From JAVBMJ01 sp031551275 (lineage in GTDB: Bacteria; Bacteroidota; Bacteroidia; Bacteroidales; Rikenellaceae), in the NCBI GenBank assembly GCA_031551275.1, contig JAVBNX010000007.1, positions 186,001 through 250,000 of the forward strand: a stretch of DNA of 64,000 bases, written 5' to 3'. Shown piece after piece: positions 44,752 through 52,813 of the stretch (the stretch's first letter is position 1; the number at the start of each line of letters is the position of its first letter). The position numbers were made by a program, and so were the translations under genes. The notes under the pieces are model-generated. The model did no database searches and was not told where the DNA came from. It worked only from the letters and a program-made list of their open reading frames with translations.

Positions 44752-44763
44752 AATACGAAGATC

Positions 44764-46617
44764 ATGAAAAGAATCCTTCTTTTTGCAACCGGTCTTATGC
44801 TTTCGGGCCTGCTTGCTTCGTGTGAAAAAGACCCGGAGAGAGGCGCCGACGGCGGGGGAAAGCCCATCGAGATCGAGGCGTCCTGCACCTTTGAGGGGCT
44901 GACTTCCCAGCAGGTGCGACCCCGGGCGATCGGCGTCTACGGCAACGCGGCCGATTGGAGCGCGGTGGAGAACTACATCGTCAACAAAAAATTTTACAAC
45001 GCCAAATACCTCCCCGGTAGCGCCGGGGTCTACCAGGGCGAACTCAAGTGGTCGGGCGGGGGCGTCTCCCACAGGCTGATGGCCTACGCGCCTTACAGCA
45101 CGGGGTTCGATTTTACCAACGTCTCCAAGCTCGGCGGGGTATTGCCCCGGGTTCAGGATTGCGACCTGCTCTCGCCCTGGGACGGGGCGGCCGAACTGAA
45201 TTTCATGTACGGCGCGGCGGATGGCCTGACGGCCACAAGCCGGGTGTCGATCGCGATGCAGCCCGCCTTCTCGATCCTGAAATTCGAGTTTGAAAACGCC
45301 GTCGGCGATCCGATCGAGATGCTGAGCCTGGATATGCGGTCGGACAACGCGCAGGATGTGCTCACGTGCGGGTATTCGATCCACCTGGGGGTTCCCACCC
45401 CGCAGGTCGCGATCCTCGAACCGGGAAAATCGCCCGCCGCGGGACTATTGTTTACGAACGGCGAAGTGGCCGTCGGGGGTACGGCGGAGGCTTACCTTGT
45501 GGTCAACCCTTCGGATTTGACCGGACGCACGCTCGCGCTGACCGTCGAGACCGAGGACGGGGATTACAAGACCACCATCGCGGGCATGGACCTGCAAAGC
45601 GGGGTTTGCACGAGCGTTCCCGTCTCGATTACCAACCTGGTGCTCGAGCCGCCCGTGGCCGAGACCGTCACGGTGGCCGACGGCGGGACGACCAACAAGG
45701 CGTACCTCGGCAAAACCGTTACCATTACCGGCACGGGGATATCCAAGATCGAGTCGCTCACGTTGGGCGACGTAACGGTCACGCCCACAACCCTAACGGC
45801 TACCGAGCTGGTGTTCAAGATCCCCGAGAGCTTTACCTTCAACACGGCTACCGATTGCGATCTGGTGGCCACCTTCAAGGGGACGCGCCTGGCCACGCTG
45901 GCCACTCTGAAGGTCTACCCGTTCTACTACCACAAGAACGTGCAGGTCAGCGGCCGGGGCGTTATGTCCACCGTCTTCTTCCTGCCCAACACCGGGGAGG
46001 TCATCTCCTCGGACGCCTGGAAGGATGTGGATATCTTGGCGAGCAGTACCACCCAATCGTCGGGCAACACGCTCAACAAGACCGTGGTCACGACCGCCGC
46101 GGACTATTACAGCGTACCGCCGTATTTCGGCCTGGCTACCGCCGCGGCGGGAGGCATGAACTTCCTGTCGCCCTCCAACAGCGCAGCCCAACTGGCCAAC
46201 TACCGCCTCGCGGACGGCAAGACCCTGATGACCACCTCCGGGACCTGGGGCACGCCCATCATCTGTTTCAAGAACCTCGACGTGTCCAACGCCACCTACG
46301 CCAATACGGTCAAGGACGGAACGCTGGCCGGGATCGACCTGGCCACGCTCAATCAGTACGTTACTACGGGATACCCTGCATATATCGGCACGGGTACGCC
46401 CACTACGGCGCAGTTTACCGGGGGTTCCGTTATACTGGTCCAGTACGTCAACTACACCCACGGCAAACTGGCGAGCCTGGCTGCCGACGGGGTCAACCGG
46501 TGCGGTTTTCTCGTGGTAAAGAGCATCACGGAGATGAACACCTCGACCCCGCCGCTGCCCACCATCAACTCGGTCATGACCTTCGATATGTACTGGTCCA
46601 AAGAGATCAACAGATAA
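44764..46617 (+). CDS. Two-part lipoprotein: fimbrillin-like N-terminus plus a domain shared with the next gene
   Basis: The 617-residue lipoprotein (LLASC, Cys20) has an N-terminal half (about 30-295) resembling fimbrillin-like proteins (HRLMAYAPYSTGFDF, SIAMQPAFSILKFEF). From about residue 300 the sequence aligns with the whole of the next protein: VADGGTTNKAYLGKTV, VFKIPESFTF, LKVYPFYY, SGNTLNKTVVTTAADYYSVPPYF, SPSNSAAQLANY and TWGTPIICFKNL. An IPT/TIG-like fold is possible for residues 300-390. The role is unknown; probably surface recognition of the same polysaccharide. Confidence 0.7.
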   Translation: MKRILLFATGLMLSGLLASCEKDPERGADGGGKPIEIEASCTFEGLTSQQVRPRAIGVYGNAADWSAVENYIVNKKFYNAKYLPGSAGVYQGELKWSGGGVSHRLMAYAPYSTGFDFTNVSKLGGVLPRVQDCDLLSPWDGAAELNFMYGAADGLTATSRVSIAMQPAFSILKFEFENAVGDPIEMLSLDMRSDNAQDVLTCGYSIHLGVPTPQVAILEPGKSPAAGLLFTNGEVAVGGTAEAYLVVNPSDLTGRTLALTVETEDGDYKTTIAGMDLQSGVCTSVPVSITNLVLEPPVAETVTVADGGTTNKAYLGKTVTITGTGISKIESLTLGDVTVTPTTLTATELVFKIPESFTFNTATDCDLVATFKGTRLATLATLKVYPFYYHKNVQVSGRGVMSTVFFLPNTGEVISSDAWKDVDILASSTTQSSGNTLNKTVVTTAADYYSVPPYFGLATAAAGGMNFLSPSNSAAQLANYRLADGKTLMTTSGTWGTPIICFKNLDVSNATYANTVKDGTLAGIDLATLNQYVTTGYPAYIGTGTPTTAQFTGGSVILVQYVNYTHGKLASLAADGVNRCGFLVVKSITEMNTSTPPLPTINSVMTFDMYWSKEINR

Positions 46618-46627
46618 AAAACCAAAG

Positions 46628-47653
46628 ATGAAAAAGATCATTTTTACCGCCGCAATGGCGATGACGATCGGCCACCTCTGTGCACAGAGCCTCAAAAACT
46701 GGGTCGTGCAGGACGGCGGAGACGAAAAGAAGGCTTACCTGCTCAAGCAGGTAAGCCTCTACGGAGACGACCTGGACAAGGTCGAAAGCCTCTCGGTAGG
46801 CGGCATCCAGGCCGAGATCACACAGAAGACCAAAGCGATGCTGGCCTTCAAAGTCCCCGAAACCTTCAAATTTACCGCCGCCAGGGAGTGCGAGGTGGTG
46901 GCCAACCCCGGCAAGAAAGGCGTAGCGCTCTTCAAAATGGTGGTCTACCCCTTCTACTTCTACCCCGACGTGATCCTGGGCGCGCAGAGCAAAAGCAACC
47001 GGTCGATCGTGTTTCTGGACCTGAACAGCGGCAAGGTCCTCTCGAGCGACGAATGGAACGACCCGTTGGCAGGGCCCGAGACCCAGACGGCGTCCAATGC
47101 GTTGAACAAAGCGGTCGTGACCTCGGCCAAAGAGTACGAGAGCGTGGCCCCCTACTTTTACCTGATGTCCAGCGTCCGGGAGCAGGGGCTGGCATTCGTC
47201 TCGCCGAGCAACTCCAAGCGTATGCTCGGCAACATCCAGGGATCGGACAACAAACCGATCATCTCCGGGGATACCTGGGGCACGCCGATCATCGGGTTCA
47301 GGCAACTGGACTACGACAAATCCTCTAAAAACGAGAAGGCCTACGTCGACTCGGTGGGCATGGGCAATTTGCGCACCCTCTCGCTCAAGACGATCCTGAC
47401 CCGCGCCGCCTTCGGCAATCTGCCCTTCACGGTCGACGAGTCCAAGCAGACCAACTTCAAGGCCGGGCAGGTGTTGCTCATCAACTACATATCCTACGAG
47501 ACAGGCGGGTTCAAGGACCTTACCGCCGCGGGTGTCAAACGCATGGGATACATTCACGTCAAGGATATATCCGATGTCGACGCAACGACCGGCAAGCCGA
47601 CCGTCGACTCGCGGATGACCATGGACGTCTACTGGTCGCGGGAGCTGAAATAG
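46628..47653 (+). CDS. Exported protein paralogous to the C-terminal half of its neighbour
   Basis: The 341-residue protein has a cleavable signal (IGHLCAQ). Its body corresponds to the C-terminal ~310 residues of the preceding gene: VQDGGDEKKAYLLKQV, AFKVPETFKF, MVVYPFYFYPDV, SNALNKAVVTSAKEYESVAPYF, SPSNSKRMLGN and TWGTPIIGFRQL. It lacks the fimbrillin-like part and lipobox. Known-family assignment is uncertain. It is the last gene of the operon, 10 bases behind its paralogue and 20 bases before a terminator. Confidence 0.75.
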   Translation: MKKIIFTAAMAMTIGHLCAQSLKNWVVQDGGDEKKAYLLKQVSLYGDDLDKVESLSVGGIQAEITQKTKAMLAFKVPETFKFTAARECEVVANPGKKGVALFKMVVYPFYFYPDVILGAQSKSNRSIVFLDLNSGKVLSSDEWNDPLAGPETQTASNALNKAVVTSAKEYESVAPYFYLMSSVREQGLAFVSPSNSKRMLGNIQGSDNKPIISGDTWGTPIIGFRQLDYDKSSKNEKAYVDSVGMGNLRTLSLKTILTRAAFGNLPFTVDESKQTNFKAGQVLLINYISYETGGFKDLTAAGVKRMGYIHVKDISDVDATTGKPTVDSRMTMDVYWSRELK

Positions 47654-47673
47654 CCGCCTGCGGAAAATGCCGG

Positions 47674-47711
47674 GAGGGGTTGCGATTTTCGTCGCAACCC
47701 CCTCGTTTTTT
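47674..47711 (+). terminator. Terminator of the locus 1 operon
   Basis: GGGGTTGCGA (about 47676-47685) pairs with TCGCAACCCC (47692-47701), with a short loop and TTTTTT after the stem. A one-base bulge occurs if the outer CTC is included. It lies 20 bases after the last operon gene. Confidence 0.85.
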
Positions 47712-47743
47712 GATGGGAAGAATGATTTTATTTCTTATCTTTG
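47710..47743 (+). promoter_or_regulatory. Promoter of the GH42 gene
   Basis: TATCTTTG at 47736-47743 matches the Bacteroidota -7 consensus TAnnTTTG. A TTTG-like -33 (47709-47712) lies 23 bases upstream, slightly longer than usual spacing. It follows the operon terminator, so the GH42 gene is probably transcribed separately. Confidence 0.5.
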
Positions 47744-47796
47744 GCTTTGCCGGGGATTTTGCGCCCCGGCAATCCTAACCCAGTAAATCGACCGGC

Positions 47797-49860
47797 ATGA
47801 TGAAAAAGAAATTACTTTTCTTCTTATTGACTTTTTTTGTCATTTCGCCCGCAATGGCGCAATACACTTTCGATAATATTCTTTACGGAGCGGCCTATTA
47901 CCATGAATACATGCCTTACGACCGCCTCGACAAAGACATTCAAATGATGAAGGATTGCGGCTTGAACGTCGTGCGGGTGGGCGAATCGACCTGGGCGTCG
48001 TTCGAACCGCAGGAGGGCGTCTTCGAGTTTGCGTGGATGGACCGTATCCTCGATAAAATGCATGCGGGCGGCATAAAAGTGATCTTGGGAACACCCACCT
48101 ATTCGATTCCCGCATGGATGGCCGACAAGCATCCCGAGGTATTGGCGGAGTATACCAAAGGCGGGAAGGCCGCTTACGGGATACGGCAGAATATGGATTT
48201 TACCAACCCCACCTATAAATTCTATTGCGAGCGGATCATCCGTAAAATGATGGAGCATTACGCCAAGCATCCCGCGGTCATAGGCTTTCAGGTCGATAAC
48301 GAGGTCGAGGCCAGGGGGGTAAACAACCGCGACTACTTTATCGGATTCCGCAATTATGTGAAAAATAAATTCAACGGCGACCTCGGCGTCCTGGCCAAAG
48401 AGTGGGGGATGAACTATTGGGGGATGAACATCAACTCCTGGGAGGAGTTCTACGTGCGCGACGGGGTAACCAATCCCTCGTACAAAAATGAGTGGGAGCG
48501 CTACAACCGCAAGTGCCTTGCCGATTTTTTGAACTGGCAGGTCGGTATCGTGGACGAGTACAAGCGCCCCGATCAATTCGTGACCCACTGCTTTATGCCC
48601 ATGTTCTACAACATCGACCAGGTCGAAAGTTTCAAGGGAATGCAGTACCCGGCCATCAACATTTACCATGGCGTTCAGGATGCGCAGGACGGGGTGTATA
48701 TCGCCTGGTCGGGCGATTTTATGCGTTCGGTGGCCAAAGGGAACTATATCGTTACCGAAACCAATGCGCAGGGGACCGGGTGGAATTCCACAGGGCAATT
48801 TCCGCCTTATGACGGACAGTTGCGGCAAAACATGTACTCGCACCTGGCATCCGGATCGAACATGGTCAGCTATTGGCACTGGTCGACGATACACTACGGG
48901 CAGGAAACCTATTGGAAGGGCATATTGGGACACGATTTAGAGCCTAACAGGGTGTACAAGGAGTTTACCGCCACGGCAAAAGAGTTGAAAAACGTGGGCA
49001 AACACCTTGTCAACCTGAAAAAAAACAACGATGTGGCCATCCTTTACAGCCACGACTCCTACCATGCGCTCAACATCATGCCCTATGTCAATGGAAAGCC
49101 GAACTACCATGCCGGAATGCTGCATAAAGCGCTTTTTGTGCAGAACATAGAGGCCGACGTCATTCCGTGCGATAAGGTGCAGGATTTTACCCGATACAAA
49201 ATGTTGCTCGTCCCGTCGCTCTACGTGGCGACCGATTCCCTGCTCGGGGCGATCGATCGATTTGTAAAGGAGGGCGGGCACGTGGTCATGATGATGAAAA
49301 GCGGTTATTGCAACGAGCATTCGGCTGTGCGCCCGACGCTTGCGCCCGGTCCGTTGCGCAAGGCATGCGGGTTTTATTACCAGGAATACTCAAATATCAA
49401 GAGCATGTCGTTGAGGGAGAATCCTTTCGGCTTAACCGACGACAAACAGATCAGCGATTGGTATGAATTCCTGATCCCGGAAACCGCCAAACCCCTGGCC
49501 TATGCGGACCATCCCTTCTTCGGCCAATGGCCGGTTATCACCGAAAACAGCTACGGGAAAGGCAAACTGACCTACATCGGCACCTATCCTTCGCAGGAGC
49601 TGTTGCAGAAAGTCGTGGCGCAGGCTGCCGGCCAGGCGGGTGTGGCGTCGCAATCCGGATACGGGTTCCCCGTTATTTTCCGCTCGGGAACCAACGACGC
49701 GAACAAGACTATCCGTTATGTGTTCAATTACAGCGGCGAGGAAAAGGTGGTAAACTACCCTTATCCGGCGGGAAAAGAGTTGTTGTCGGGAAAGAAGGTC
49801 GACAAGAACGGTCAACTTGTGCTCAAGCCCTGGGACGTGATGATCGTCGAAGAGAATTAG
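47797..49860 (+). CDS. GH42 family beta-galactosidase
   Basis: The 687-residue exported enzyme has a signal peptide (ISPAMAQ) and the GH42 TIM-barrel start (YGAAYYHEYMP, VVRVGESTWASFEPQEG). The acid/base is Glu169 in FQVDNEVE and the likely nucleophile is Glu321 in IVTETNAQG. A trimerisation/flavodoxin-like domain (about 395-590) and a C-terminal beta domain follow, giving the family's normal length. It hydrolyses terminal beta-galactosides or related arabino-configured sugars. The signal peptide suggests periplasmic action on imported oligosaccharides. It has its own promoter and terminator. Confidence 0.9.
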   Translation: MMKKKLLFFLLTFFVISPAMAQYTFDNILYGAAYYHEYMPYDRLDKDIQMMKDCGLNVVRVGESTWASFEPQEGVFEFAWMDRILDKMHAGGIKVILGTPTYSIPAWMADKHPEVLAEYTKGGKAAYGIRQNMDFTNPTYKFYCERIIRKMMEHYAKHPAVIGFQVDNEVEARGVNNRDYFIGFRNYVKNKFNGDLGVLAKEWGMNYWGMNINSWEEFYVRDGVTNPSYKNEWERYNRKCLADFLNWQVGIVDEYKRPDQFVTHCFMPMFYNIDQVESFKGMQYPAINIYHGVQDAQDGVYIAWSGDFMRSVAKGNYIVTETNAQGTGWNSTGQFPPYDGQLRQNMYSHLASGSNMVSYWHWSTIHYGQETYWKGILGHDLEPNRVYKEFTATAKELKNVGKHLVNLKKNNDVAILYSHDSYHALNIMPYVNGKPNYHAGMLHKALFVQNIEADVIPCDKVQDFTRYKMLLVPSLYVATDSLLGAIDRFVKEGGHVVMMMKSGYCNEHSAVRPTLAPGPLRKACGFYYQEYSNIKSMSLRENPFGLTDDKQISDWYEFLIPETAKPLAYADHPFFGQWPVITENSYGKGKLTYIGTYPSQELLQKVVAQAAGQAGVASQSGYGFPVIFRSGTNDANKTIRYVFNYSGEEKVVNYPYPAGKELLSGKKVDKNGQLVLKPWDVMIVEEN

Positions 49861-49872
49861 CGTTCAAACAAA

Positions 49873-49910
49873 AGCGGTGCCGGGTAGAATACACCCGGCA
49901 CCGCTTTTTT
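49873..49910. terminator. Bidirectional terminator after GH42
   Basis: AGCGGTGCCGGGT (49873-49885) pairs exactly with ACCCGGCACCGCT (49893-49905) around a 7-base loop, followed by T residues to 49910. It separates GH42 from the convergent second locus. Confidence 0.92.
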
Positions 49911-49929
49911 CATGATCCCTCAACGGGAC

Positions 49930-52776
49930 TTACTCGGGCAGCCATTCGAAACCTTGCAGAACAGGGTTCGTTTCACCCATCGTCCATACCGTACTGAAAT
50001 TGTAATCCGGGAAGGTTTCGGCCTTTGCGAAATTGGCCGCCGTGGTTACCTTCGGGGTGCGGTCGGTCCGGTTGTTTGCTTCATCGTCCCACCAGAAATC
50101 GTACCTCGCGCCGGCGTTGTCGGCTGCGTGAATGTAGTCGGGCGAAGGCGAAATAAACGGATACAAAGCCTGCCCGGCGATCACATCCGGCTGTTCGAGG
50201 CAATAGGTCCCCTTGCTGATGAACCGGTTGGTTGCCGTCAGCTCAAGGTCGTCGGCCGAATACGTGGTGCCGATACTCAACTGGGTAAGGATCCCGTATC
50301 CCGGCCCGACGCGCGTCCTGCCATCGGTAAGATTCCCTGAAAAAGCGAGGGTCACGTTGGCAAAGCAGTTCTCCACATGGATGTCATACGCTACCCAGCC
50401 TGCCATACCGGCCCACTGGGCGGTCTGTCCGTTGAGGCGCCGGACCTCCAGCTTGCACGCTGCAAAACAGTCGATAAGCTGAGTCCCCGAGATGGCTCCG
50501 ACGATTCCTCCCGCAACCGGATTATTGGTCGCCCCCCACATGACCGAGTACAGGTCTCCCGTGTTGTAGCAGTTTTTGATCTGGGCAAGCCCGTCGGCAA
50601 GGGTCAGCGTGCCGTTGTGCGAATAGAGCGTGTTGGGGTCGACCCCGATCGCTCCTACCACACCGCCCAGGGTCGTACGGTTGCTGACGGGAAGGTCGTT
50701 TGAAACATACGCCTCGTTGCCGCAAAAACGCACCTTGACCGAAGGATTGGCGAACATGGTCGACGTGCCGCCCATTACGCCCCCTACGTTTTGGGCCATG
50801 ACGCGGAGCGATCCCCGGTTGACACAACTGTCCAGAACGGCGTCGTTAATGCCCGCTATTCCTCCCATGCCGGGGGAGATGTTGGCATCGGCTGTCATCG
50901 GTTTGGTCTTTTCGCTCCAGAATTGATTGGCCGGAATCCCCTGGTTCGCGGTGGAGCTGTCCACGATTTTGTCCTCCCCTCCGATCTTGAGGTTGTTCAC
51001 GCAACGCACGACGGTCGATTTGTCCGGATCGTTCGATGCCCTTTTCGTCGTGATGTGGGAGCCGTTGATGCCTACGATGCCTCCCAAACCGATGACCTGC
51101 TGAACCGCCGCGGCACTGGTCAGGTTCGATGTTTGGTACGACATCATGGTGCCCGAGGTGGTGCATTCCCGGATCACGGCGTTGTTGGTGTTCCCTCCGG
51201 CGATTCCCCCGATAAACACGCCGATAACGTTCAGCGCAGTGAGCGCGGATCCCTCCGTCGAACAGTTTTCGATCCTTGCCTTGTCGTCGTTCCGGCCCGC
51301 TATGTATCCGATATACCCCGCTTCGTCCATGGACTTTGTCCGGGTGTATGTTGATACGGTAAGGGTGGGGGACTTCAGTTTAATGTTTTTCACAACGGCG
51401 CCCTCGCCCTTGATGTAGCCGAACATCCCGACATACTGCATGGCCGCCGCAGGGGTCGTGCCGGTGCCTCCGGTAACGAGTTTCAAGCCGGAGATCTCGA
51501 ATCCGCCGCCGTCGTAAGTACCCGTGAAGGGCGCCGTCCTGCTGCCTATCGGATGATAGTATTCGCCATCCTTGATGAAATTCCCCACGTTGAAGCTGGC
51601 GCTCTGCGTGTAGTGCGCCGAGAGAGCGAACTGAACGCTTTTCAGGTGGCGGTAGGAGGATATCACATAAGGGGAGGCGGAGCTGCCGTCGCCCGACTGG
51701 AAGTCGAAGCGGTTGTTGCTTACCAGAACGGGCTCGGAGTCGCCCTCGAGCGATTGTCCCATAGCCGACACGTTGGCTGAAACAACCACATACATACTGC
51801 CCACATACGACTCGTTGGGGGCCGAGTAGGTCAGCAGCGAAAGGTCGTAAACGTTGGCCTGGTCCATATCGGCGACCAGGATGTGCTCAGAAGAGGCGAT
51901 CTGCGTCGACAAATCCTGCGTATCGTACGCTTTGACCACATAATACGCCCCGGCTATATCCATTCCCGGAACGTTGCTCCACTCGGCCCTGAGCATGTCG
52001 TTGGTATTGTCCTCACTCACCGCAACATCGTCGGGAGCCTGGAATTTTCCCTGTATGGCGACCGCAGCGACAGTCTTGACCGATGGGCTTTCCTCGCTTA
52101 TGAATTCGACATTAAACAACCGGTCGTCATCCGTTTCGTTGGTAACGCCCTCGAGATAGTACTCCTGGTAGCGGCCTTTTACCCCCCCGGTCACGGTATT
52201 TCCGTCGGCATCCTTCAGCACCGCCCACGGATGCTCCGGGGCGAACGTCCAGGCCTCGGTGGCGGTAATGAAGAGGGGCTTGACCCCGCCGAGTTTCCCG
52301 AATTTGATTTGGCCCTCCTCTATCCCCAGGTCGACCATCGCGGGGGATGGGGCCTGGATGATGGTCAACACCTTGTCGTACGACCCGGCCACGCGCGTGG
52401 AGGTAACGTGAAGTTTTATCTGACGCTCGAACTTTTCGATGTTGCGCGTCAGCTTAAAGTTCACGGGCAATTTCCCGTAATTGTCCTCCGGGTATATGCT
52501 GTACCACGGCTTGGGTTCGCTCGACGCAAGCAGGTCGTACTCATCCGCCTCGGTGGGAGCGTACGACAACTCCGCGTGCCAGTAGAAGTTCGCATCGAAA
52601 CGCAGGTTGACGTTTACCGAGTCGTACCCGAACTTCAACTCCGTTTGGTTTATATCGATGAAGATATCCTGGATGTTCGAGTTTCTCACATCGTTCGACT
52701 CCAGGTAGCTCTCCCCGACACAACCGTTGTCCAAAAGCGCGGTCGCCGCGAACAACAACAAATATCTTATTTTCAT
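49930..52776 (-). CDS. GLUG-repeat surface lipoprotein (candidate glycan-binding protein, locus 2)
   Basis: The 948-residue lipoprotein (lipobox LLDNGC, Cys19) starts with BACON-like beta modules (about 40-260; FYWHAELSYAPTE, VLTIIQAPSPA). A FN3-like module follows (about 260-370; DMLRAEWSNVPGMDIAGAYYV). From about 370 to the end is a right-handed beta-helix-like region with GLUG-type motifs (FTGTYDGGGFEISGL, GGIAGGNTNNAVIREC, LGGVVGAIG, VAGGIVGAISG). It is last in the leftward locus, 37 bases after susD. Probably a surface glycan-binding or adhesive protein. Confidence 0.75.
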   Translation of the reverse strand: MKIRYLLLFAATALLDNGCVGESYLESNDVRNSNIQDIFIDINQTELKFGYDSVNVNLRFDANFYWHAELSYAPTEADEYDLLASSEPKPWYSIYPEDNYGKLPVNFKLTRNIEKFERQIKLHVTSTRVAGSYDKVLTIIQAPSPAMVDLGIEEGQIKFGKLGGVKPLFITATEAWTFAPEHPWAVLKDADGNTVTGGVKGRYQEYYLEGVTNETDDDRLFNVEFISEESPSVKTVAAVAIQGKFQAPDDVAVSEDNTNDMLRAEWSNVPGMDIAGAYYVVKAYDTQDLSTQIASSEHILVADMDQANVYDLSLLTYSAPNESYVGSMYVVVSANVSAMGQSLEGDSEPVLVSNNRFDFQSGDGSSASPYVISSYRHLKSVQFALSAHYTQSASFNVGNFIKDGEYYHPIGSRTAPFTGTYDGGGFEISGLKLVTGGTGTTPAAAMQYVGMFGYIKGEGAVVKNIKLKSPTLTVSTYTRTKSMDEAGYIGYIAGRNDDKARIENCSTEGSALTALNVIGVFIGGIAGGNTNNAVIRECTTSGTMMSYQTSNLTSAAAVQQVIGLGGIVGINGSHITTKRASNDPDKSTVVRCVNNLKIGGEDKIVDSSTANQGIPANQFWSEKTKPMTADANISPGMGGIAGINDAVLDSCVNRGSLRVMAQNVGGVMGGTSTMFANPSVKVRFCGNEAYVSNDLPVSNRTTLGGVVGAIGVDPNTLYSHNGTLTLADGLAQIKNCYNTGDLYSVMWGATNNPVAGGIVGAISGTQLIDCFAACKLEVRRLNGQTAQWAGMAGWVAYDIHVENCFANVTLAFSGNLTDGRTRVGPGYGILTQLSIGTTYSADDLELTATNRFISKGTYCLEQPDVIAGQALYPFISPSPDYIHAADNAGARYDFWWDDEANNRTDRTPKVTTAANFAKAETFPDYNFSTVWTMGETNPVLQGFEWLPE

Positions 52777-52813
52777 AAAAAGGAACTTTTTATCGTGTCA
52801 TTCAACATTTAGA

